A program made the position numbers and the translations under genes. From Paratinospora sagittata (lineage: Eukaryota > Streptophyta > Magnoliopsida > Ranunculales > Menispermaceae): a stretch of 64,000 bases of DNA. This document shows positions 1-12,003 of the stretch, piece after piece (position 1 is the stretch's first letter; each line of letters begins with the position of its first letter). The stretch is from contig JAYMFD010003854.1 of the NCBI GenBank assembly GCA_035771175.1, positions 28,314 through 92,313 on the forward strand, read 5' to 3'. Under the pieces are notes generated by a model that saw only the letters and a program-made list of their open reading frames with translations, made no database searches and had not been told where the DNA came from.

Positions 1-3000
1 AAATGTGTTTGAAGCAATCGCGACCAATCCACCGGATTGATTTCTCCGCCTACTCTTTGAGCAATTCCCAGTATCCTTCTATGAACCCTCGGAATATATG
101 GAACTCTGTTTCAATATCCCGATGAATTTTTTACCCCTAAATCTCAAATTATGCTTTTAATGAACTAAATTAACTTAAAAAATTTGTTTGAGGCAATCAC
201 GACAAATCCACCGGATTGCTTTCTCCACCTACTCTTTTAGCGAGTCCCAATATCCTTCTAGCAACCCCCCAGAATAGATGGAACTCCGTTCCAATATCCT
301 GATGAATTTTTGACCCCTAAATCTCAAATTTTTTGTTTAAATGAACTAAATTTACTTAGAAAATGTGTTTGAGGCAATCGTTACCAATCAACTAGATTGC
401 TTTCTCCACCAACTCTTTGAGCGAGTCCCAATATCCTTCTATGAACCCCCGGAATAGATGGAACTCCGTTGCAATATCACGATGAATTTTTGACCATTAA
501 ATCTCAAATTTTGGTTCAAATGAACTAAATATACTTAGAAAAAGTGTTCGAGGCAATCGCGACCAATCCAACGGATTGCTTTCTCCATCCACTCCTTTAC
601 CGAGTCCCAATATCCTCAACCAACCCCCAGAATAGATGGAACTCCGTTTCAATATCCCGAGAATTTTTTACCATTAAATCTCAAATTTTGGTTTAAATGA
701 ACTAAATTTACTTAGAAAATGTGTTTGAAGCAATCGCGACCAATCCACCGGATTGATTTCTCCGCCTACTCTTTGAGCGATTCCCAATATCCTTCTATGA
801 ACCCTCGGAATAGATGGAACTCTGTTTCAATATCCCGATGAATTTTTACCCCTAAATCTCAAATTTTGCTTTCAATGAACTAAATTAACTTAAAAAATTT
901 GTTTGAGGCAATCGCGACAAATCCACCGGATTGCTTTCTCCACCTACTCTTTTAGCGAGTCCCAATATACTTCTAGCAACCCCCCAGAATAGATGGAACT
1001 CCGTTCCAATATCCCGATGAATTTTTGACCCCTAAATCTCAAATTTTTTGTTTAAATGAACTAAATTTACTTAGAAAATGTGTTTGAGGCAATCGCTACC
1101 AATCCACTAGATTGCTTTCTCCACCAACTCTTTGAGCGAGGCCCAATATCCTTCTATGAACCCCCGGAATAGATGGAACTCCGTTCCAATATCCCGATGA
1201 ATTTTTGACCATTAAATCTCAAATCTTGGTTTAAATGAACTAAATTTACTTAGAAAATGTGTTTGAAGCAATCGCGACCAATCCACCGGATTGCTTTCTC
1301 CACCAACTCTTTCATCGAGTCCCAATATCCTTCTATGAACCCTCGGAATAGATGGAACTCTGTTTCAATATCCCGATGAATTTTTTACCCCTAAATCTCA
1401 AATTTTGCTTTCAATGAACTAAATTAACTTAAAAAATTTGTGTGAGGCAATCGCGACAAATCCACCGGATTGCTTTCTCCACCTACTCTTTTAGCGAGTC
1501 CCAATATCCTTCTAGCAACATCCCAGAATAGATGGAACTCCGTTCTAATATCCCGGTGAATTTTTGACCCCTAAATCTCAAATTTTTTGTTTAAATGAAC
1601 TAAATTTACTTAGAAAATGTGTTTGAGGGAATCGCTACCAATCCACTAGATTGCTTTATCCACCAACTCTTTGAGCGAGTCCCAATATCCTTCTATGAAC
1701 CCCCGGAATAGATGGAACTCCGTTCCAATATCCCGATGAATTTTTGACCATTAAATCTCAAATCTTGGTTTAAATAAACAAAATTTACTTAGAAAATGTG
1801 TTTGAGGCAATCGCAGCCAATCCACCAGATTGCTATCTCCACCAACTCTTTTAGCGAGTCTTAATATCCTTCTAGGAACCCCCGGAATAGATGGAACTCC
1901 GTTCCAAAATCCCGGTGAATTTTTGACAACCAAATCTAAAATTTTGGTTTAAATGAACTAAATATACTTAGAAAAAGTGTTTGAGGCAATCGCGACCAAT
2001 CCACCGGATTGCTTTCTCTACCAACTCCTTAAGCGAGTCCCAATATCCTTCAAGCAACCCCCAGAATAGATGGAACTCCGTTTCAATATCCCGATAAATT
2101 TTTGACCACTAAATCTCAAATTTTGGTTTAAATGAACTAAATATACTTAGAAAAAGTGTTCGAGGCAATCGCGACCAATCCACCGGATTGCTTTCTCCAC
2201 CCACTCCTTGACCGAGTCCCAATATCCTCAACCAACCCCCAGAATAGATGGAACTCCGTTTCAATATCCCGAGAATTTTTTACCATTAAATCTCAAATTT
2301 TGGTTTAAATGAACTAAATTTACTTAGAAAATGTGTTTGAAGCAATCACGACCAATCCACCGGATTGCATTTTCCGCCTACTCTTTGAGCGAGTCCCAAT
2401 ATCCTTCTAGCAACCCCCCAAAATATATGGAACTCCGTTCCAATATCCCGATGAATTTTTGACCACTAAATCTCAAATTTTGGTTTAAATGAACTAAATT
2501 TACTTAGAAAATGTATTTGAGGCAATCGCGGCCAATCCACCAGATTACTATCTCCACCAACTCTTTTAGCGAGTCTTAATATCCTTCTAGGAACCCCCGG
2601 AATAGATGGAACTCCGTTCCAAAATCCCGGTGAATTTTTGACAACCAAATCTAAAATTTTGGTTTAAATGAACTAAATATACTTAGAAAAAGTGTTTGAG
2701 GCAATCGCGACCAATCCACCGGATTGCTTTCTCTACCAACTCCTTAAGTGAGTCCCAATATCCTTCAAGCAAGCCCCAGAATAGATGGAACTCCGTTTCA
2801 ATATCCCGATGAATTTTTGACCATTAAATCTCAAATTTTGGTTTAAATGAACTAAATATACTTAGAAAAAGTGTTCGAGGTAATCGCAACCAATCCACCG
2901 GATTGCTTTCTCCACCCACTCCTTAACCGAGTCCCAATATCCTCAAGCAACCGCCAGAATAGATGGAAATCCGTTTCAATATCCCGATGAATTTTTGACC

Positions 3001-3044
3001 ATTAAATCTCAAATTTTGGTTTAAATGAACTAAATTTACTTAAA
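1..3044 (+). repeat. Mixed main-family block, 17 monomers
   Basis: Monomer order with starts: A 1, B 180, C 361, I 540, A 717, B 895, C 1076, D/A chimera 1255, B 1434, C 1615, G 1794, H 1973, I 2152, F 2329, G 2509, H 2688, I' 2867. The first 716 bp are an A-B-C-I 4-mer. The C at 361 has an H-like tail, so C to I looks like an unequal exchange between C and H that removed D to G. The D/A chimera lets A-B-C recur three times in a row. G-H-I at 1794 and F-G-H-I' at 2329 give a 715-bp spacing between G monomers. Confidence 0.9.
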
Positions 3045-6000
3045 AAATGTGTTTGAAGCAATCGCGACCAATCCACCGGATTGATTTCTCCGCCTACTCT
3101 TTGAGCGATTCCCAATATCCTTCTATGAACCCTCGGAATAGATGGAACTCTGTTTCAATATCCCGATGAATTTTTTACCCCTAAATCTCAAATTTTGCTT
3201 TCAATGAACTAAATTAACATAAAAAATTTGTTTGAGGCAATCGCGACAAATCCACCGGATTGCTTTCTCCACCTACTCTTTTAGCGACTCCCAATATCCT
3301 TCTAGCAACCCCCCAGAATATATGGAACTCCGTTCCAATATCCCGATGAATTTTTGACCCCTAAATCTCAAATTTTTTGTTTAAATGAACTAAATTTACT
3401 TAGAAAATGTGTTTGAGGCAATCGCTACCAATCCACTAGATTGCTTTCTCCACCAACTCTTTGAGCGAGTCCCAATATCCTTCTATGAACCCCCGGAATA
3501 GATGGAACTCCGTTCCAATATCCCGATGAATTTTTGACCATTAAATCTCAAATTTTGGTTTAAATGAACTAAATATACTTAGAAAAAGTGTTCGAGGCAA
3601 TCGCGACCAATCCACCGGATTGCTTTCTCGACCCACTCCTTGACCGAGTCCCAATATCCTCAACCAACCCCCAGAATAGATGGAACTCAGTTTCAATATC
3701 CCGAGAATTTTTTACCATTAAATCTCAAATTTTGGTTTAGATGAACTAAATTTACTTAGAAAATGTGTTTGAAGCAATCGCGACCAATCCACCGGATTGA
3801 TTTCTCCGCCTACTCTTTGAGCGATTCCCAATATCCTTCTATGAACCCTCGGAATAGATGGAACTCTGTTTCAATATCCCGATGAATTTTTTACCCCTAA
3901 ATCTCAAATTTTGCTTTCAATGAACTAAATTAACTTAAAAAATTTGTTTGAGGCAATCGCGACAAATCCACCGGATTGCTTTCTCCACCTACTGTTTTAG
4001 CGAGTCCCAATATCCTTCTAGCAACCCCCCAGAATAGATGGAACTCCGTTCCAATATCCCGATGAATTTTTGACCCCTAAATCTCAAATTTTTTGTTTAA
4101 ATGAACTAAATTTACTTAGAAAATGTGTTTGAGGCAATCGCTACCAATCCACTAGATTGCTTTCTCCACCAACTCTTTGAGCGAGTCCCAATATCCTTCT
4201 ATGAACCCCCAGAATAGATGGAACTCCGTTCCAATATCCCGATGAATTTTTGACCATTAAATCTCAAATCTTGGTTTAAATGAACTAAATTTACTTAGAA
4301 AATGTGTTTGAAGCAATCGCGACCAATCCACCGGATTTCTTTCTCCACCAACTCTTTGATCGAGTCCCAATATCCTTCTATGAACCCCCGAAATAGATGA
4401 AACTCCGTTCCAATATCCCGGTGAATTTTTTACCCCTAAATCTAAAATTTTGGTTTAAATGAACTAAATATACTTAGAAAAAGTAATTGAGGCAATCGCG
4501 ACCAATCCACCATATTGCTTTGTCCACCAACTCCTTGAGGGAGTCCCAATATCCTTCTAGCGACCCCCCAAAATAGATGGAACTCCGTTCCAATATCCCG
4601 ATGAATTTTTGACCACTAAATCTCAAATTTTGGTTTAAATGAACTAAATTTACTTAGAAAATGTATTTGAGGCAATCGCGGCCAATCCACCAGATTGCTA
4701 TCTCCACCAACTCTTTTAGCGAGTCTTAATATCCTTCTAGGAACCCCCGGAATAGATGGAACTCCGTTCCAATATCCCGGTGAATTTTTGACAACCAAAT
4801 CTAAAATTTTGGTTTAAATGAACTAAATATACTTAGAAAAAGTGTTTGAGGCAATCGCGACCAATCCACCGGATTGCTTTCTCTACCAACTCCTTAAGCG
4901 AGTCCCAATATCCTTCAAGCAACCCCCAGAATAGATGGAACTCCGTTTCAATATCCCGATGAATTTTTGACCATTAAATCTCAAATTTTGGTTTAAATGA
5001 ACTAAATATACTTAGAAAAAGTGTTCGAGGCAATCGCGACCAATCCACCGGATTGCTTTCTCCACCCACTCCTTGACCGAGTCCCAATATCCTCAACCAA
5101 CCCCCAGGATAGATGGAACTCCGTTTCAATATCCCGATGAATTTTTGACCATTAAATCTCAAATTTTGGTTTAAATGAACTAAATTTACTTAGAAAATGT
5201 GTTTGAAGCAATCGCGACCAATCCACCGGATTGATTTCTTCGCCTACTCTTTGAGCGATTCCCAATATCCTTCTATGAACCCTCGGAATAGATGGAACTC
5301 TGTTTCAATATCCCGATGAATTTTTTACCCCTAAATCTCAAATTTTGCTTTCAATGAACTAAATTAACTTAAAAAATTTGTTTGAGGCAATCGTGACAAA
5401 TCCACCGGATTGCTTTCTCCACCTACTCTTTTAGCGAGTCCCAATATCCTTCTAGCAACCCCCCAGAATAGATGGAACTTCGTTCCAATATCCCGATGAA
5501 TTTTTGACCCCTAAATCTCAAATTTTTTGTTTAAATGAACTAAATTTACTTAGAAAATGTGTTTGAGGCAATCGTTACCAATCCACTAGATTGCTTTCTC
5601 CACCAACTCTTTGAGCGAGTCCCAATATCCTTCTTTGAACCCCTGGAATAGATGGAACTCCGTTCCAATATCCCGATGAATTTTTGACCATTAAATCTCA
5701 AATCTTGGTTTAAATGAACTAAATTTACTTAGAAAATGTGTTTGAAGCAATCGCGACCAATCCACCGGATTGCTTTCTCCACCAACTCTTTGATCGAGTC
5801 CCAATATCCTTCTATGAACCCCCGAAATAGATGAAACTCCGTTGCAATATCCCGGTGTATTTTTTACTCCCAAATCTAAAATTTTGGTTTAAATGAACTA
5901 AATATACTTAGAAAAAGTAATTGAGGCAATCGCGACCAACCCACCATATTGATTTGTCCACCAACTCCTTGAGGGAGTCCCAATATCCTTCAAACAACCC

Positions 6001-8778
6001 CCCAGAATAGATGGAACTCCGTTTCAATATCCCGATGAATTTTTGACCATTAAATCTCAAATTTTGGTTTAAATGAACTAAATTTACTTAGAAAATGTGT
6101 TTGAAGCAATCACAACCAATCCACCGGATTGCATTCTCCGCCTACTCTTTGAGCGAGTCCCAATATCCTTCTTGCAACCCCCCAAAATAGATGGAACTCC
6201 GTTCCAATATCCCGATGAATTTTTGACCACTAAATCTCAAATTTTGGTTTAAATGAACTAAATTTACTTAGAAAATTTATTTGAGGCAATCGCGGCCAAT
6301 CCACCAGATTGCTATCTCCACCAACTCTTTTAGCGAGTCTTAATATCCTTCTAGGAACCCCCGGAATAGATGGAACTCCGTTCCAATATCCCGGTGAATT
6401 TTTGACAACCAAATCTAAAATTTTGGTTTAAATGAACTAAATACACTTAGAAAAAGTGTTTGCGGCAATCGCGACCAATCCACCGGATTGCTTTCTCTAC
6501 CAACTCCTTGAGCGAGTCCCAATATCCTTCAAGCAACCCCCAGAATAGATGGAACTCCGTTTCAATATCCCGATGCGTTTTTTACCATTAAATCTCAAAT
6601 TTTGGTTTAAATGAACTAAATTTACTTAGAAAATGTGTTTGAAGCAATCGCGACCAATCCACCAGATTGATTTCTCCGCCTACTCTTTGGGCAATTCCCA
6701 ATATCCTTCTATGAACCCTCGGAATAGATGGAACTCTGTTTCAATATCCCGATGAATTTTTTACCCCTAAATCTCAAATTTTGCTTTCAATGAACTAAAT
6801 TAACTTAAAAAATTTGTTTGAGGCAATCGCGACAAATCCACCGGATTGCTTTCTCCACCTACTCTTTTAGCGAGTCCCAATATCTTTCTAGCAACCCCCC
6901 AGAATAGATGGAACTCCGTTCCAATATCCCGATGAATTTTTGACCCCTAAATCTCAAATTTTTTGTTTAAATGAACTAAATTTACTTAGAAAATGTGTTT
7001 GAGGCAATCGTTACCAATCCACTAGATTGCTTTCTCCACCAACTCTTTGAGCGAGTCCCAATATCCTTCTATGAACCCCCGGAATAGATGGAACTCCGTT
7101 CCAATATCCCATGAATTTTTGACCATTAAATCTCAAATTTTGGTTCAAATGAACTAAATATACTTAGAAAAAGTGTTCGAGGCAATCGCAACCAATCCAC
7201 CGGATTGCTTTCTCCACCCACTCCTTGACCGAGTCCCAATATCCTCAACCAACCCCCAGAATAGATGGAACTCCGTTTCAATATCCCGAGAATTTTTGAC
7301 CATTAAATCTCAAATTTTGGTTTAAATGAACTAAATTTACTTAGAAAATGTGTTTGAAGCAATCGCGACCAATCCACCGGATTGATTTCTCCGCCTACTC
7401 TTTGAGCAATTCCCAATATCCTTCTATGAACCCTCGGAATAGATGGAACTCTGTTTCAATATCCCGATGAATTTTTACCCCTAAATCTCAAATTTTGCTT
7501 TCAATGAACTAAATAAACTTAAAAAATTTGTTTGAGGCAATCGCGACAAATCCACCGGATTGCTTTCTCCACCTACTCTCTTAGCGAGTCCCAGTATACT
7601 TCTAGCAACCCCCCAGAATAGATGGAACTCCGTTCCAATATCCCGATGAATTTTTCACCCCTAAATCTCAAATTTTTTGTTTAAATGAACTAAATTTACT
7701 TAGAAAATGTGTTTGAGGCAATCGCTACCAATCCACTAGATTGCTTTCTCCACCAACTCTTTGAGCGAGGCCCAATATCCTTCTATGAACCCCCGGAATA
7801 GATGGAACTCCGTTCCAATATCCCGATGAATTTTTGACCATTAAATCTCAAATCTTGGTTTAAATGAACTAAATTTACTTAGAAAATGTGTTTGAAGCAA
7901 TCGCGACCAATCCACCGGATTGCTTTCTCCACCAACTCTTTGATCGAGTCCCAATATCCTTCTATGAACCCCCGAAATAGATGAAACTCCGTTGCAATAT
8001 CCCGGTGAATTTTTTACCCCCAAATCTAAAATTTTGGTTTAAATGAACTAAATATACTTAGAAAAAGTAATTGAGGCAATCGCGACCAATCCACCATATT
8101 GCTTTGTCCACCAACTCCTTGAGGGAGTCCCAATATCCTTCAAACAACCCCCAGAATAGATGAAACTCCGTTTCAATATCCCGATGAATCTTTGACCATT
8201 AAATCTCAAATTTTGGTTTAAATGAACTAAATTTACTTAGAAAATGTGTTTGAAGCAATCACGACCAATCCACCGGATTGCATTCTCCGCCTACTCTTTG
8301 AGCGAGTCCCAATATCCTTCTAGCAACCCCCCAAAATAAATGGAACTCCGTTCCAATATCCCGATGAATTTTTGACCACTAAATCTCAAATTTTGGTTTA
8401 AATGAACTAAATTTACTTAGAAAATGTATTTCAGGCAATCGGGGCCAATCCACCAGATTGCTATCTCCACCAACTCTTTTAGCGAGTCTTAATATCCTTC
8501 TAGGAACCCCCGGAATAGATGGAACCCCGTTCAATATCCCGATGAATTTTTGACCCCCAAATCTAAAATTTTGGTTTAAATGAACTAAATATACTTAAAA
8601 AGAGTGTTTGAGGCAATCGCGGCCAATCCACCGAATTGCTTTCTCTACCAACTCCTTGAGGGAGTCCCAATTTCCTTCAAGCAACCCCCAGAATAGATGG
8701 AACTCCGTTTCAATATCCCGATGAATTTTTTACCCCCAAATCTAAAATTTTGGTTTAAATGAACTAAATATACTTAGA
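3045..8778 (+). repeat. Alternating 4-mer and 8-mer HOR units
   Basis: Five units in tandem: A-B-C-I at 3045-3760 (716 bp); A-B-C-D-E/F-G-H-I' at 3761-5194 (1,434 bp); A-B-C-D-E-F-G-H at 5195-6630 (1,436 bp); A-B-C-I at 6631-7345 (715 bp); A-B-C-D-E-F-G-H at 7346-8778 (1,433 bp). Each 8-mer is the nine-monomer order with one monomer lost, by E/F fusion in the first case and by loss of I in the others. The H at 6452 has an I-like end (GTTTTTTACC) and the H at 8600 has a D-like end (TTTTTTACCCCC), so the losses fall inside monomers. Confidence 0.88.
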
Positions 8779-9856
8779 AAAAGTAATTGAGGCAATCGCG
8801 ACCAATCCACCATATTGCTTTGTCCACCAACTCCTTGAGGGAGTCCCAATATCCTCTTAGCAACCCCCCAAAATAGATGGAACTCCGTTCCAATATCCCG
8901 ATGAATTTTTGACCATTAAATCTCAAATTTTGGTTAAAATGAACTAAATATACTTAGAAAAAGTGTTCGAGGCAATCGCGACCAATCCACCATATTGCTT
9001 TGTCCACCAACTCCTTGAGGGAGTCCCAATATCCTTCAAACAACCCCCCAGAATAGATGGAACTCCGTTTCAATATCCCGATGAATTTTTGACCATTAAA
9101 TCTCAAATTTTGGTTTAAATGAACTAAATTTACTCAGAAAATGTGTTTGAAGCATTCACGACCAATCCACCGTATTGCTTTCTCCGCCTACTCTTTGAGC
9201 GAGTCCCAATATCCTCTTAGCAACCCCCCAAAATAGATGGAACTCCGTTCCAATATCCCGATGAATTTTTGACCATTAAATCTCAAATTTTGGTTTAAAT
9301 GAACTAAATATACTTAGAAAAAGTGTTCGAGGCAATCGCGACCAATCCACCGGATTGTTTTCTCCACCCACTCCTTGACCGAGTCCCAATATCCTCAACC
9401 AACCCCCAGAATAGATGGAACTCCGTTTCAATATCACGAGAATTTTTTACCATTAAATCTTAAAATTTTGGTTTAAATGAACTAAATTTACTTAGAAAAT
9501 GTGTTTGAAGCAATCACGACCAATCCACCGGATTGCATTCTCCGCCTACTCTTTGAGCGAGTCCCAATATCCTTCTAGCAACCCCCCAAAATAGATGGAA
9601 CTCCGTTCCAATATCCCGGTCAATTTTTGACCCCCAAATCTAAAATTTTGGTTTAAATGAACTAAATATACTTAGAAAAAGTAATTGAGGCAATCGCGAC
9701 CAATCCACCATATTGCTTTGTCCACCAACTCCTTGAGGGAGTCCCAATATCCTTCAAACAACCGCCCAGAATAGATGGAACTCCGTTTCAATATCCCGAT
9801 GAATTTTTGACCATTAAATCTCAAATTTTGGTTTAAATGAACTAAATTTACTTAGA
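8779..9856 (+). repeat. Irregular block E, I/E, F', I, F, E
   Basis: Starts: E 8779 (second half F'-like, CCTCTTAGC), I/E 8959 (I opening, E body and tail), F' 9139, I 9319, F 9497, E 9677. F' at 9139 has private changes (GAAGCATTCACG, CCGTATTGC) that recur only at 24,545. From 8959 onward the block is one side of a segmental duplication with 24,365-27,947. Confidence 0.85.
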
Positions 9857-12003
9857 AAATGTGTTTGAAGCAATCACGACCAATCCACCGGATTGCATTC
9901 TCCGCCTACTCTTTGAGCGAGTCCCAATAATATCCTTCTAGCAACCCCCCAAAATAGATGGAACTCCGTTCCAATATCCCGATGAATTTTTGACCACTAA
10001 ATCTCAAATTTTGGTTTAAATGAACTAAATTTACTTAGAAAATGTATTTCAGGCAATCGCGGCCAATCCACCAGATTGCTATCTCCACCAACTCTTTTAG
10101 CGAGTCTTAATATCCTTCTAGGAACCCCCGGAATAGATGGAACCCCGTTCAATATCCCGGTGAATTTTTGACCCCCAAATCTAAAATTTTGGTTTAAATG
10201 AACTAAATATACTTAAAAAAAGTGTTTGAGGCAATCGCGGCCAATCCACCGAATTGCTTTCTCTACCAACTCCTTGAGCGAGACCCAATATCCTTCAAGC
10301 AACCCCCAGAATAGATGGAACTCCGTTTCAACATCCCGATGAATTTTTGACCATTAAATCTCAAATTTTAGTTTAAATGAACTAAATATACTAAGAAAAA
10401 GTGTTCGAGGCAATCGCGACCAATCCACCGGATTGCTTTCTCCACCCACTCCTTGACCGAGTCCCAATATCCTCAACCAACCCCCAGAATAGATGGAACT
10501 ACGTTTCAATATCCCGAGAATTTTTTACCATTAAATCTCAAATTTTGGTTTAAATGAACTAAATTTACTTAGAAAATGTGTTTGAAGCAATCACGACCAA
10601 TCCACCGGATTGCATTCTCCGCCTACTCTTTGAGCGAGTCCCAATATCCTTCTAGCAACCCCCCAAAATAGATGGAACTCCGTTCCAATATCCCGATGAA
10701 TTTTTGACCACTAAATCTCAAATTTTGGTTTAAATGAACTAAATTTACTTAGAAAATGTATTTCAGGCAATCGCGGCCAATCCACCAGATTGCTATCTCC
10801 ACCAACTCTTTTAGCGAGTCTTAATATCCTTCTAGGAACCCCCGGAATAGATGGAACTCCGTTCCAAAATCCCGGTGAATTTTTGACAACCAAATCTAAA
10901 ATTTTGGTTTAAATAAACTAAATATACTTAGAAAAGGTGTTTGAGGCAATCGCGACCAATCCACCGTATTGCTTTCTCTACCAACTCCTTGAGCGAGTCC
11001 CAATATCCTTCAAGCAACCCCCAGAATAGATGGAACTCCGTTTCATTATCCCGATGAATTTTTGACCATTAAATCTCAAATTTTGGTTTAAATGAACTAA
11101 ATATACTTAGAAAAAGTGTTCGAGGCAATCGCGACCAATCCACCGGATTGCTTTCTCCACCCACTCCTTGACCGAGTCCCAATATCCTCAACCAACCCCC
11201 AGAATAGATGGAACTCCGTTTCAATATCCCGAGAATTTTTTACCATTAAATCTCAAATTTTGGTTTAAATGAACCAAATTTACTTAGAAAATGTGTTTGA
11301 AGCAATCACGACCAATCCACCGGATTGCATTCTCCGCCTACTCTTTGAGCGAGTCCCAATATCCTTCTAGCAACCCCCCAAAATAGATGGAACTCCGTTC
11401 CAATATCCCGATGAATTTTTGACCACTAAATCTCAAATTTTGGTTTAAATGAACTAAATTTACTTAGAAAATGTATTTGAGGCAATCGCGGCCAATCCAC
11501 CAGATTGCTATCTCCACCAACTCTTTTAGCGAGTCTTAATATCCTTCTAGGAACCCCCGGAATAGATGGAACTCCGTTCCAAAATACCGGTGAATTTTTG
11601 ACAACCAAATCTAAAATTTTGGTTTAAATGAACTAAATATACTTAGAAAAAGTGTTTCAGGCAATCGCGACCAATCCACCGGATTGCTTTCTCTACCAAC
11701 TCCTTGAGCGAGTCCCAATATCCTTCAAGCAACCCCCAGAATCGATGGAACTCCGTTTCAATATCCCGATGAATTTTTGACCATTAAATCTCAAATTTTG
11801 GTTTAAATCAAGTAAATATACTTAGAAAAAGTGTTCGAGGCAATCGCGACCAATCCACCGGATTGCTTTCTCGACCCACTCCTTGACCGAGTCCCAATAT
11901 CCTCAACCAACCCCCAGAATAGATGGAACTCAGTTTCAATATCCCGAGAATTTTTTACCTTTAAATCTCAAATTTTGGTTTAAATTAACTAAATTTACTT
12001 AGA
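9857..12003 (+). repeat. F-G-H-I 4-mer, three tandem copies (~715 bp)
   Basis: Copies at 9857-10573, 10574-11288 and 11289-12003, each in the order F, G, H, I. The first F carries a 3-bp insertion (CCCAATAATATCC, near 9925), giving a 183-bp monomer. The third copy differs in its H and I (AATCGATGG, AATCAAGTAAATA, ACCTTTAAATC), and these markers continue into the 11-mer arrays further right. The 4-mer equals the second part of the nine-monomer order with A to E removed. Confidence 0.9.

Noticed and set aside
664..669. Bacterial-type terminators at T-runs
   Set aside because: T-runs of 5-6 occur in nearly every monomer without a GC-rich hairpin before them, and the array is eukaryotic in character.
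1751..1933. Recurring minus-strand 60-62 codon reading frames, dozens across the window
   Set aside because: They are the same stretch of monomer read in the same frame, and several checked examples begin at TTG rather than ATG. They end where the 179-bp period shifts the frame, and substitutions follow monomer type without any sign of codon constraint.
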